Below, one piece after another: positions 1 to 7,908 of a stretch of DNA of 64,000 nucleotides; positions within the stretch are counted from its first letter, which is position 1; every line of letters starts with the position of its first letter. Position numbers and translations under genes: made by a program. Below the pieces are notes generated by a model that did no database searches, was not told the DNA's origin, and saw nothing but the letters and a program-made list of their open reading frames with translations. Source of the DNA: Pseudoteredinibacter isoporae (GTDB taxonomy: Bacteria; Pseudomonadota; Gammaproteobacteria; Pseudomonadales; Cellvibrionaceae); the NCBI RefSeq assembly GCF_011602085.1, contig NZ_JAAONY010000001.1:868001-932000 (forward strand). The letters are read 5' to 3'.

Positions 1-214
1 CGGTAATAAATTCCAGCAGGGCCTCGCTGAAGTCGGTGGTAATTTGCGGGTGTGTCAGTGCTGAACCCAAACTTTCCGGGTGGGGCTTCTGGGACAATTG
101 ACCGTCCTGGCCGATGCGCAGGCTTTCTTTTTCGATACCCCTCAGGATGCCGGTGATCAATGGGCGATTGGCCTTATCGTTTAAGGCCTCGAGCAGGGTG
201 TTATCTAAACTCAC
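1..214 (-). CDS. gshA: Glutamate-cysteine ligase, N-terminal part (runs off the window)
   Basis: This enzyme joins L-glutamate and L-cysteine with ATP, the first step of glutathione synthesis in the cytoplasm. Only about the first 71 residues lie in the window. They show the proteobacterial GshA N-terminal block: [11 protein letters not shown] near residues 25-35, then a segment reading [17 protein letters not shown], then [13 protein letters not shown], which belong to the glutamate and metal binding core. The start is a GTG at 214 with a GAGG about seven bases upstream, which places [11 protein letters not shown] at the N-terminus. The gene continues leftwards beyond base 1. The downstream gene order cannot be seen. 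Confidence 0.93.
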   Translation of the reverse strand, partial: MSLDNTLLEALNDKANRPLITGILRGIEKESLRIGQDGQLSQKPHPESLGSALTHPQITTDFSEALLEFIT

Positions 215-237
215 GGGACAACCTCGGGGTAGTGTAA

Positions 238-618
238 TTAGAACAGGCTATTGTTGCTGGGCTGGTCGTCATTGACTGGCTCAGCGTCGACAACAGCGGG
301 CTCGGCATTCGAGCTTGCTTCCTCTGAAGCGTCTTCGGTGTCATCAGCCAAGGCGACCTCTTCATCGTTTGCCGCGTCGACTTTGGGTTCGGGTAGTTTT
401 TCCGGGTCCAGCTGGGGGTGGCGTTTTTCATTGAGCTGGCAGTCGACAATCGTGATGCGCTGGGTGTAGTCCTTCGCATTCACTTCCACCATCTGGTTCA
501 GCGCCTCATCGCGGTGAGGGCTGCGATAGAGCTGGCTGGCATCGCGTCCGTCTACCCACTCCTTTTGTTTGCTTAAAAAGTAACCGTCCTGATTTTGCAG
601 GATAAAAACTTGGCTCAT
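238..618 (-). CDS. Small protein with acidic C-terminal tail, unknown function
   Basis: A 126-residue protein starting [16 protein letters not shown] compact N-terminal domain of about 75 residues reads like a short beta-rich fold. It includes [20 protein letters not shown] and ends at a VDCQL strand. The last 50 residues are disordered and rich in Ala, Asp and Glu. The protein ends SNNSLF, which loosely resembles a sliding-clamp binding tail (Q-L-S/D-L-F). The ATG at 618 was chosen over the upstream start at 678 because it begins at the conserved-looking domain and has GAGAAG upstream. It lies 23 bases ahead of gshA on the same strand, so the two may be cotranscribed. I do not recognise a named family and assign no function. 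Confidence 0.75.
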   Translation of the reverse strand: MSQVFILQNQDGYFLSKQKEWVDGRDASQLYRSPHRDEALNQMVEVNAKDYTQRITIVDCQLNEKRHPQLDPEKLPEPKVDAANDEEVALADDTEDASEEASSNAEPAVVDAEPVNDDQPSNNSLF

Positions 619-817
619 TGCTGCTTCTCGTTGCCAATAGGATAGCCATATAGATAAGGGCAGTGTAGCGATTATCAAGTATGGGCTCTAGTCTGCAGGG
701 GGTAATTCACCGTGCATATTTGTGCCCTGTCGCTTGCGTCCCCGCAAGTGTCGGCGCTTTCATTCCCAGCGTGAATATGTTTAGGTAGGTGCACTTCATA
801 ATAAAAGACCAGCCTTT

Positions 818-2368
818 ATGTGCCTTAGTCGCCTTAGCCGAGCAACACGTTTTCTCTTCTCACCTGTTCAATTTTCCTGTTTTCTCTTTATCGGCGCTTT
901 GCTCTTTCAAGCGCAGGCCCATGCGGGTATTGATGATCAGATCAACAACGCTCTGGGGCCGTTTGCCGATGCCCTCTCGGCTCTGGTGTTTTACGCCGTG
1001 CCCATGGGAGGGGTAGAGCTGCCCCTGATCGTGGTTTGGCTGGTGTTGGCGGCTCTGTTGTTCACTTTGTATCTCGGCTTTATCAACGTGCGAGGGTTTA
1101 CCCTGGCCTGGCGGCTGGCCTTTGGGCAGTACGCGGATCCAAAGAGTCCTGGTGATATCTCTCCGTTTAAGGCGGTTGCTACGGCCATTTCCGGCACCGT
1201 GGGTGTGGGGAATATCGGTGGTGTGGCAGTGGCCATTATGGCGGGCGGACCGGGCGCGACCTTCTGGTTGATCATGGCGGGTTTGCTCGGCATGTCGACC
1301 AAGTTAGTGGAATGTACCCTGGCTGTTAAGTACCGCGATTACCATCAGGATGGCACGGTGGCGGGTGGCCCGATGTACTACCTGAACCGGGGACTGGCCA
1401 AACGCGGTTGGAACAAGTTGGGACGATATCTGGGTGGTTTCTATGCCATTGCCATTGTGATTGGCTGCATGGGTATCGGTAATATGTTCCAGTCCAACCA
1501 GGCCTATGTGCAGTTTGTGAATGTCAGTGGCGGTGAGGCCAGCTGGTTTGCCGATCGCGCCTGGTTGTTCGGCTTGATGTTGGCGGGGATTGTTGCGGCC
1601 GTCATCATTGGGGGCATTCAATCCATCGCCCGGGTGACGGGTAAACTGGTGCCCTTTATGGCTTTGTTGTACGGGTTGTCCTGCATCTTGATTCTGGCCT
1701 ACCACTCGGATCGAATTCTGCCGGCGATAGGGTTGATTATCGAGGGCGCTTTCAGCCCGGAGGGCATTTCCGGCGGTATGTTGGGTGTAATGATCATCGG
1801 CTTTCAGCGTGCGTTGTTTTCCAATGAGGCGGGTTTGGGGTCGGCCTCGATTGCCCACGCGGCGGTGAAGACCAATCACCCGGCTTCTGAAGGTCTGGTG
1901 TCCTTGCTTGAGCCCTTTATCGATACGGTGGTGATCTGTACCTTGTCTTCACTGGTGATTATCACCACTGTGTACGGTTCTCCCCTGATGAACTCTGGCC
2001 TTGAAGGTGTAGCACTGACCTCGGCGGCTTTTGAATCTACCGTCTCCTGGTCACCTTACCCGCTGGCAATTGCGGCCCTGCTGTTTGCCTTTTCGACAAT
2101 GATTTCCTGGGCCTATTACGGTCGCCAGGCCTGGCAGTATCTGGTGGGTGATAAGCCGGCGTTGGTGCAGCTGTTTAATTTGGTGTTCTGCGGCTTTGTG
2201 GCGCTTGGTTGTGTCATGCAGCTGGATGCGGTGCTGAAGTTTTCCGATGCGCTGGTGTTTCTGATCGCGGTGCCGAATATCATCGGTTTGTTGATCATGT
2301 TGCCAGAGGTGAAAGCGGAATTGGCCGGCTATTTGCGTGCTGTTCGGAGTGGTCAGATAGAGCGCTAA
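818..2368 (+). CDS. Alanine/glycine:cation symporter (AGCS family)
   Basis: An inner-membrane sodium-coupled uptake carrier for alanine or glycine. The 516-residue product is rich in hydrophobic helices from about residue 65 to the end. It has the AGCS hallmark around residues 124-145 (SGTVGVGNIGGVAVAI, then GGPGATFW) and a later conserved block FQRALFSNEAGLGSASIAH near residues 330-350. The N-terminus has a signal-like hydrophobic stretch ending in QAQAHA, as in AGCS members with an extra leading segment. No clear ribosome binding site precedes the ATG at 818, so the exact start is uncertain. Neighbours on both sides are on the other strand, so it is probably a single-gene unit. The substrate is inferred from the family. 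Confidence 0.92.
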   Translation: MCLSRLSRATRFLFSPVQFSCFLFIGALLFQAQAHAGIDDQINNALGPFADALSALVFYAVPMGGVELPLIVVWLVLAALLFTLYLGFINVRGFTLAWRLAFGQYADPKSPGDISPFKAVATAISGTVGVGNIGGVAVAIMAGGPGATFWLIMAGLLGMSTKLVECTLAVKYRDYHQDGTVAGGPMYYLNRGLAKRGWNKLGRYLGGFYAIAIVIGCMGIGNMFQSNQAYVQFVNVSGGEASWFADRAWLFGLMLAGIVAAVIIGGIQSIARVTGKLVPFMALLYGLSCILILAYHSDRILPAIGLIIEGAFSPEGISGGMLGVMIIGFQRALFSNEAGLGSASIAHAAVKTNHPASEGLVSLLEPFIDTVVICTLSSLVIITTVYGSPLMNSGLEGVALTSAAFESTVSWSPYPLAIAALLFAFSTMISWAYYGRQAWQYLVGDKPALVQLFNLVFCGFVALGCVMQLDAVLKFSDALVFLIAVPNIIGLLIMLPEVKAELAGYLRAVRSGQIER

Positions 2369-2391
2369 CAGAGTGTGCTCTACCCAATATT

Positions 2392-2859
2392 TTACGGGTT
2401 GTTTCCGCCGGTTTTGCCCAAGCCCAGATTATGGCTGATGGCATTAGCGGCCAGAAGGACGGTGGCTCCGAAGACAGCAAACAACCCCATTTTTAGCAGC
2501 GGGCGATTGAGGTCCGTAACAAAGGATTCCACAAAGAAGCCGTAGCTCACCAGCAATAAGCCAATGATGCACAGGCCGCTGGCCAGAATCATCGGCCAGT
2601 ACAGCGGTCGCCAGATCGGCCCGATCGCCGCAAGTCCCAGGTGAACAGTAGCCATCAAAAGTGTGTAGATGTGGGCGGAGCGGAACAGCATGCGTGGGCC
2701 ATCTGCCAGATCCTGCAGGGCATTATGGACCTGCATCATATACATCCCTTGCCCCAGAAATAATAAAATTGCAAAACAACCGAGCAGGCAATGTGCTGTC
2801 CGTAGGGGCTTGGGCAGATGTTTCAAAGCAATCCTCGCATACACCAATGTGGGGCACAT
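2392..2859 (-). CDS. Four-helix membrane protein, unknown function
   Basis: A hypothetical inner-membrane protein with about four hydrophobic helices: CLLGCFAILLFLG, YTLLMATVHLGLAAIG, PMILASGLCIIGLLLVSYG, and FAVFGATVLLAANAI near the C-terminus. No catalytic motif is visible. The longest reading starts at ATG 2859 and gives 155 residues, but that ATG has no ribosome binding site. A TTG at 2826 sits five bases after a GAGGA and would give 144 residues starting at KHLPKPLRTAHCLL, which is an attractive alternative. It lies 21 bases downstream of the class II aldolase gene on the same strand and may be its operon partner. The function is unknown. Confidence 0.7.
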   Translation of the reverse strand: MCPTLVYARIALKHLPKPLRTAHCLLGCFAILLFLGQGMYMMQVHNALQDLADGPRMLFRSAHIYTLLMATVHLGLAAIGPIWRPLYWPMILASGLCIIGLLLVSYGFFVESFVTDLNRPLLKMGLFAVFGATVLLAANAISHNLGLGKTGGNNP

Positions 2860-2881
2860 CAGTGTATGCGTCTGCGAGGAT
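2831..2881 (-). promoter_or_regulatory. Hairpin covering a ribosome binding site
   Basis: Between the aldolase stop codon and the small membrane protein, ATCCTC (2831-2836) and GCATACAC (2837-2844) pair with GTGTATGC (2862-2869) and GAGGAT (2876-2881). On the transcribed minus strand this makes a 14-bp stem with a six-base bulge. The 3' arm on that strand contains the GAGGA that would serve the TTG at 2826. The structure could be a weak terminator for the aldolase gene or could mask the downstream ribosome binding site. The pairing is seen in the sequence. The role is inferred. Confidence 0.45.
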
Positions 2882-3675
2882 TAATCAAATAGATCGGGTT
2901 GCTCTTTGCTGATCACATCATACAGCGGCTTGAAGCTAAACCAGCCGGCCAGTTCACTGCCCACTGTCCCGTGGGTTTGCTTGGCGTGTTCCGGGCTGAT
3001 CAACTTTGGAGTGCCAGCGGCTTCGGCCATCAGCTGAGCCTGGCAGCTGCGTTCCATGGTGATATACCACCAGGCCGCGGCTTCAACAGATTGTCCAACC
3101 GTCAACAAGCCATGGTTTTGCAGAATGATGGCTTTCTTGTCGCCAAGAGCGTCACCAATACGCTTGCCTTCATCGAGATCCAATACCACCCCGGTGAACT
3201 CACCCAGCAAGGCATGATCTTCGTAGAATGCGCAGGAGTCCTGGGTAATTGGATCGAGTAAGCGGCCCAGGCTGGACCAGCTCTTGCCATACACCGAGTG
3301 CGCATGAGCTGCGGCGACCACATCCGGGCGAGCCGCATGAACACGAGAGTGAATGGTAAATGCCGCACCATTTAACAGGCCTTCACCTTCCACAACATTG
3401 CCTTCATGATCGACCAACAGCAAATCAGAAACTCGCATCTGCTTAAAGGAAACGCCCATTGGGTTTACCCAGAAATGATCCAGCTTCTCCGGGTCGCGAA
3501 CGGTAATATGACCGGCAACACCTTCATCAAATCCGAAGCGGCCAAACAGACGGAATGCTGCGGCCAGCTTTTGTTTGCGTTGCAGTCGCTCTTCTTCCAC
3601 CGGCAGGGCTTCGGCACCTGGCATGCCCTTACCGTCATTATTCATCACGATGTCACTAACTTGATTGTCGCTCAT
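2881..3675 (-). CDS. Class II aldolase/adducin family protein
   Basis: A 264-residue member of the zinc-dependent class II aldolase/adducin family, which includes fuculose-phosphate aldolase and several decarboxylating or epimerising relatives. Visible features are GRFGFDEGVAGHITVRDP near residues 45-65, WVNPMGVSF, the metal-binding segment AAAHAHSVYGK, and a third histidine in ILQNHGLLTVG. The length and the ALGDKKAIILQNHG block match the many unassigned class II aldolases of marine and soil bacteria, so the true substrate is not known. The ATG at 3675 (MSDNQVSDIVMN) is preferred over the ATG at 3765 because the upstream extension overlaps the opposing promoter region. An AGAGAAG lies upstream. 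Confidence 0.88.
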   Translation of the reverse strand: MSDNQVSDIVMNNDGKGMPGAEALPVEEERLQRKQKLAAAFRLFGRFGFDEGVAGHITVRDPEKLDHFWVNPMGVSFKQMRVSDLLLVDHEGNVVEGEGLLNGAAFTIHSRVHAARPDVVAAAHAHSVYGKSWSSLGRLLDPITQDSCAFYEDHALLGEFTGVVLDLDEGKRIGDALGDKKAIILQNHGLLTVGQSVEAAAWWYITMERSCQAQLMAEAAGTPKLISPEHAKQTHGTVGSELAGWFSFKPLYDVISKEQPDLFD

Positions 3676-3854
3676 AAGCTTATTGTCTTCTCTTGTTGTG
3701 TCTCGAATCAGGCTTGCCGGGCATTCCCCTAGCGTTATGGAACCCAGTATCTGCTCTGTCTGCAAAAAATACTGTCATCCAGGCGACAAAATCATCACAA
3801 GTGATGACGCCATATCGATTCTTTTTCCCTAGTCTGCAAGTCAGAGGAATAAAA

Positions 3855-5291
3855 ATGAGATCGATTATGAAGAAACGAGTCCCCGCTCTACTGTTTACCT
3901 TGATGCTTGGCGCCTGTGAGGCCATGAAGGAACCCCAAGCCCTTCATGAAGCCGAGCGCGTTATTGCGGAAGCCAAAAGGCAGCAGTTGCTCAATGCCAT
4001 GGTGTTTATTGATGAGAAAAAACTCAAGCGAGATGCCCGGGCGTTGGACCAGATGAGTTCACGCGCGCGCGAGGCATTGCCTTTGGCTGGTATGGCCCTG
4101 GTGATAAAAGACAATATCCACGTTGCCGGAATGCCCAATACGGCGGGCACTCCGGGCCTGAAGGATTTTGTGCCGCAACAGGATGCCGAAGTTGTTAAGC
4201 GATTACGCGAGGCAGGGGCGTTAATTGTTGGTAAGAGCAATCTGCACGAGTTGGCTTACGGCATTACCAGCAATAACCACTTTACCGGGCCGGTTCAGAA
4301 TCCGGCCAAGGCGGGTTATTTCGCCGGGGGCAGCAGCGGGGGGACGGCAGCGGCCGTGGCGGCGGGAATCGTTGGTGCCGGGCTCGGCACGGATACTGGC
4401 GGCTCCACACGCATTCCGGCAGCGCTAACTGGCATTGTGGGTTTTCGCCCTTCTATGGGGCGATACCCCAATGAGGGAATGACCATGATTTCCCAAACTC
4501 GAGACACCGCCGGACCCATGGCGATCGATGTGGCAACGGTTGCGAAGCTGGATGCGGTTTTGGCTGGTGAGAAACAAGGCGAGTTACAAGCGCCTTTGGC
4601 GACTACCATTCGTTTGGGGGTGGCGCGGGATTATTTTTATCAAAATCTGGAGCCCGCCGTGGCGAAAGGAATCGAGACCGCGTTGTCGTTGTTGGCGCAG
4701 TCCGGTGTGGAGCTGTTTGAGTTGTCGGCGGCCGAACTGACAGGTTTGAATCATCGGGTGAGTTTTCCGGTGGTGCTGTATGAAACGACTCAGCTTTTGC
4801 CAGCGTATTTACAGGCGAACGATATTGCTGTGAGTGCAGCGGAGTTGACCGAGGCGATTCAAAGTCCGGATGTCAAAGCCGTGCTGAGGGATGCTTTTGC
4901 GGGTGCAATCAGCGAAACGCAATATCAGGAAGCCATGCGAATACATCGTCCAGCTTTGCAAGCTTATTACCAGAGATTGTTTGAGGAGCATCAGCTTGAC
5001 GCTCTGGTTTTTCCGACCACGGGGCTAACTGCAAGACCAATAAAGGGCAGCGAGCAAACTGTTAGTGCAACGCCTTCTGGCTCGGGCCCTGATTTGCCAA
5101 CCTTTCCCAGTTATATCCAAAACACCGACCCGGCCAGTAACGTTGGCAGCCCGGCAATCAGTTTGCCTATTGGGCGTTCCGCTCAGGGCTTACCAATGGG
5201 GTTGGAACTTGATGGTCCGACGGGCAGTGATCGAAAGTTATTAGCCATTGCCGCCCGTGTTGAAGACATTCTGAAAGAATTGAATCACTAA
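3855..5291 (+). CDS. Lipoprotein amidase (amidase signature family)
   Basis: A 478-residue amidase-signature hydrolase that cleaves amide bonds with a Ser-Ser-Lys triad. Lys85 is in ALVIKDNIHVAG, the cis Ser161 is in AGGSSGGTAA, and the nucleophile Ser184 is in GTDTGGSTR. The N-terminus is a lipoprotein signal with the lipobox LMLGAC (Cys21), so the enzyme should be membrane-anchored in the envelope, unlike GatA. The block PLAGMALVIKDNIHVAGMPN resembles mandelamide hydrolase-type amidases. The ATG at 3855 was chosen because AGAGGA sits six bases upstream; the longer reading from 3693 would lack a signal peptide. It is followed by a TonB-dependent receptor and an acylase in the same direction, which suggests hydrolysis of an imported amide compound. 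Confidence 0.88.
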   Translation: MRSIMKKRVPALLFTLMLGACEAMKEPQALHEAERVIAEAKRQQLLNAMVFIDEKKLKRDARALDQMSSRAREALPLAGMALVIKDNIHVAGMPNTAGTPGLKDFVPQQDAEVVKRLREAGALIVGKSNLHELAYGITSNNHFTGPVQNPAKAGYFAGGSSGGTAAAVAAGIVGAGLGTDTGGSTRIPAALTGIVGFRPSMGRYPNEGMTMISQTRDTAGPMAIDVATVAKLDAVLAGEKQGELQAPLATTIRLGVARDYFYQNLEPAVAKGIETALSLLAQSGVELFELSAAELTGLNHRVSFPVVLYETTQLLPAYLQANDIAVSAAELTEAIQSPDVKAVLRDAFAGAISETQYQEAMRIHRPALQAYYQRLFEEHQLDALVFPTTGLTARPIKGSEQTVSATPSGSGPDLPTFPSYIQNTDPASNVGSPAISLPIGRSAQGLPMGLELDGPTGSDRKLLAIAARVEDILKELNH

Positions 5292-5438
5292 ACCCATAAA
5301 AATCAACGCTTTGTTAACGATGCTCTGTGATGGCCCAGGAAAAAAATAGCTAATCCGTAAAATTTTTTGGAGGGGGTTTAGCAGAGCGGTGTTAATGCCA
5401 CTAGGACGGCCGAATAAAAAACCAAATAGCCGTCAACA

Positions 5439-5449
5439 ATAATGATAAT
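5439..5449 (+). promoter_or_regulatory. Possible Fur-box half site
   Basis: ATAATGATAAT lies 21 bases before the receptor start and matches the first 11 informative positions of the Fur consensus GATAATGATAATCATTATC. The other half is not conserved. It could mean iron control of the receptor. The match is too partial to be firm. Confidence 0.25.
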
Positions 5450-5470
5450 TGAGACGATGAGGACAACCCA

Positions 5471-7741
5471 ATGAGAAACCCTTTAGCCGTAGCTATCCGT
5501 CGAGCTGCTGCAGTAACTGCAATCAGCGCGGTCTCCATGAGTGCAGTGGCGCAGATTGAAGAAATTGTTGTAACGGCTCAGCACCGTGCTGAAAACGTGC
5601 AGGATATCCCCATTGCAGTGACCGCATTAGGTGCTGATGAACTGAAAAAAGCGGATATTTTTGACGCCGGCAGCATTGCTCAACACACGCCAGGCTTATC
5701 TTTTAGTGAATTTTCCCCAGGCCAGGCGATTCCTTCATTGCGCGGCATTTCTTCCGCTGATGACGGCGCTGGTCTGGACAACTCCGTAGCGCTGTTTTTG
5801 GATGGCGTTTACATCGGCCGCGGTGCCAGCATTAACTTTGATATGTTCGATCTGGAGCGTGTTGAAGTGTTGCGTGGACCACAGGGCACACTGTTCGGTC
5901 GTAATGCCATCGGTGGTGCCATCAATGTTGTTTCTGCCAAACCAACTGATGAAACAAAATTAAAAGCCGGCGTTACTGTAGGTAACGAGGGCATCGTGCG
6001 TTATCAAGGTCTGGTCAGTGGTGCCTTGAGTGATAATGTTTTCGGTAAAATCAGTATCAATCATCGTGAGCACGATGGTTATGTTGATAACGTTTTGCTG
6101 GGTACTGAATTACAAGACGAAGACCAAACCTCCATTCGTGCTCAATTACGTGTTGAAGCCGAAAGCTCTGATTGGTTGTTGTCTGTCGACACCATGGAAG
6201 ACAATCGTGCTGATATGGGTCGTACCGGTGTAACTGATAATGCACCGCTGAGTGCGATTATGGCTGCGAACGGCGTGACTGGCCCTCGTCAAAACGCCGC
6301 ATCGAAAGACGGCTTTTCAGATCGTGAAGCAAGCGGCATCAGTCTGCAGGGTGATATTGAATTCGATACGGGTACCTTGACCACCATCACGGCTTATCGC
6401 ACAGCCGAGACGGATTGGGAAATGGCCTCTGTTGGTGCACCACTTGGTGCTCTGGGTTTGCCTTTTGATGAAGTGATGGATGACATTCAGGAAGAAATCG
6501 ACACCTTCTCCCAGGAAATTCGTTGGACATCAAACCTGGATGGCAACTTTAATTACACCGCTGGTTTGTATTTCTTCACTGAAGAAACAGATCGTACTGA
6601 AATTTTCCGCATCACCAAGGCCGGTACCTTTGATGGCTTCCGTGCCACTGATGTAGGCAGCCAGGAAATCATTGGTAACGAATACGCCTTTACCGGTAAT
6701 GAAACCACAAGCTACGCGGCTTACTGGCAGGGTACCTGGGAATTCAGTGAACAACTGCATTTGACATTGGGTGCTCGTTACACCGTTGACGAAAAAGATT
6801 ACACCGCCATTTCTGTAAACTGTGATCTGGTGCGGGATAATGATCCTTCTGTTGTCGGTACGCAATTTGAAAACTTTGCACCCTGTGGCGGGGTTGGCGG
6901 CAGCTTGAATATTATTGCCGAAGCATTTGAAGTAAATCCCAGCGATGACTGGAATGACTTCTCGCCTAAAATCGCGTTGCAATACTACCCAACCGATGAC
7001 GTTATGTTTTTTGCCTCGGCGTCGAAAGGCTTTAAGTCCGGTGGCTTTGCCGGTTCGCAAGGTGTAGAGGCGTCAGCGTCAACTCCGGTTGATCCGGAAA
7101 CGGCTCTGAACTATGAAGTTGGCTTCAAAGGCGACTTTATGGATAACAGTTTGCGCATGAACCTGACGGCGTTCTACACCGATTATGAAGATCTGCAGGT
7201 GGTACGTTTTGGTCCTGTGCCAAACTCCAGTTTTGGTACCTTTCTGACCACCAATATTGGTGAAGCAGAAATTACCGGTGCGGAGCTGGAAGTGACCTGG
7301 TACCCAACCGACAACTTCTACATCAAAGGCTTTTACGCCTACATGGATAGTGAAGTTAGCGACCTGATTATCGAAACCACAAGTGGTGTTGTTGATGCTT
7401 CGGGTAAGGGTTTGCGTTCAGCGCCACCAAACAGCTCCAACCTGTCCTTTAACTACAATGTGCCCATGGAATCCGGTGCGATGGATTTCCGTTTGGAGTA
7501 CAGCTATTCGGATGAGCAGCGCGGTGACTATATCGATGACCGCATCACTCTGGATGCATACGAGTTGTGGGATGCGCGTGCTGCATGGACCTCGGCCGAT
7601 GAACAATGGGAAGTTGCCCTGTGGGGTAAAAACCTGATGGATGAGGATTATATTTCTCACCAATACGTGATTGGTCCTGGTGGTATCGGTGTGTGGGGTG
7701 CACCACGCACCTACGGTTTAACCGTTAACTACTCCATGTAA
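5471..7741 (+). CDS. TonB-dependent outer membrane receptor
   Basis: A 756-residue outer-membrane transporter that takes up large or scarce substrates using TonB energy. A signal peptide ends at VAQ around residue 28. It is directly followed by a TonB box (EEIVVTA, residues 30-36) and the plug domain with ENVQDIPIAVTALGADEL, IPSLRGISS and VEVLRGPQGTLFGRNAIGGAINV. The barrel ends with the usual aromatic-rich C-terminal strand (TYGLTVNYSM). The plug style is that of the FecA/CirA-like receptors common in marine gammaproteobacteria that import organic substrates as well as iron chelates. GAGGA precedes the ATG by seven bases. It sits between an amidase and an acylase, and this is the only hint about its substrate. 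Confidence 0.95.
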   Translation: MRNPLAVAIRRAAAVTAISAVSMSAVAQIEEIVVTAQHRAENVQDIPIAVTALGADELKKADIFDAGSIAQHTPGLSFSEFSPGQAIPSLRGISSADDGAGLDNSVALFLDGVYIGRGASINFDMFDLERVEVLRGPQGTLFGRNAIGGAINVVSAKPTDETKLKAGVTVGNEGIVRYQGLVSGALSDNVFGKISINHREHDGYVDNVLLGTELQDEDQTSIRAQLRVEAESSDWLLSVDTMEDNRADMGRTGVTDNAPLSAIMAANGVTGPRQNAASKDGFSDREASGISLQGDIEFDTGTLTTITAYRTAETDWEMASVGAPLGALGLPFDEVMDDIQEEIDTFSQEIRWTSNLDGNFNYTAGLYFFTEETDRTEIFRITKAGTFDGFRATDVGSQEIIGNEYAFTGNETTSYAAYWQGTWEFSEQLHLTLGARYTVDEKDYTAISVNCDLVRDNDPSVVGTQFENFAPCGGVGGSLNIIAEAFEVNPSDDWNDFSPKIALQYYPTDDVMFFASASKGFKSGGFAGSQGVEASASTPVDPETALNYEVGFKGDFMDNSLRMNLTAFYTDYEDLQVVRFGPVPNSSFGTFLTTNIGEAEITGAELEVTWYPTDNFYIKGFYAYMDSEVSDLIIETTSGVVDASGKGLRSAPPNSSNLSFNYNVPMESGAMDFRLEYSYSDEQRGDYIDDRITLDAYELWDARAAWTSADEQWEVALWGKNLMDEDYISHQYVIGPGGIGVWGAPRTYGLTVNYSM

Positions 7742-7828
7742 TACCGATTGCGGCTGGCCGGATGCTCTCCCCTCTTTATGGAGCCAGCCGTAACAACGTG
7801 TATAGCAGTCGATTTCGTTGTGTATTTG

Positions 7829-7857
7829 GCCCAATCAATTTGATTGGGCTTTTTTTT
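7829..7857 (+). terminator. Rho-independent terminator after the receptor
   Basis: A nine-base-pair stem, GCCCAATCA (7829-7837) with TGATTGGGC (7841-7849), has a three-base loop and is followed by eight T. It ends the receptor transcript 51 bases before the acylase gene, so the two are probably separate transcripts. Confidence 0.9.
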
Positions 7858-7908
7858 GCCTCATAAATTCTGCCCCCAATAATCTGCCTCAATAAAAAGG
7901 AGCACACC

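Noticed and set aside
5439-5449. Full Fur box before the TonB receptor gene
   Set aside because: Only half of the consensus is present. It is listed as a low-confidence half site and not claimed as iron control.
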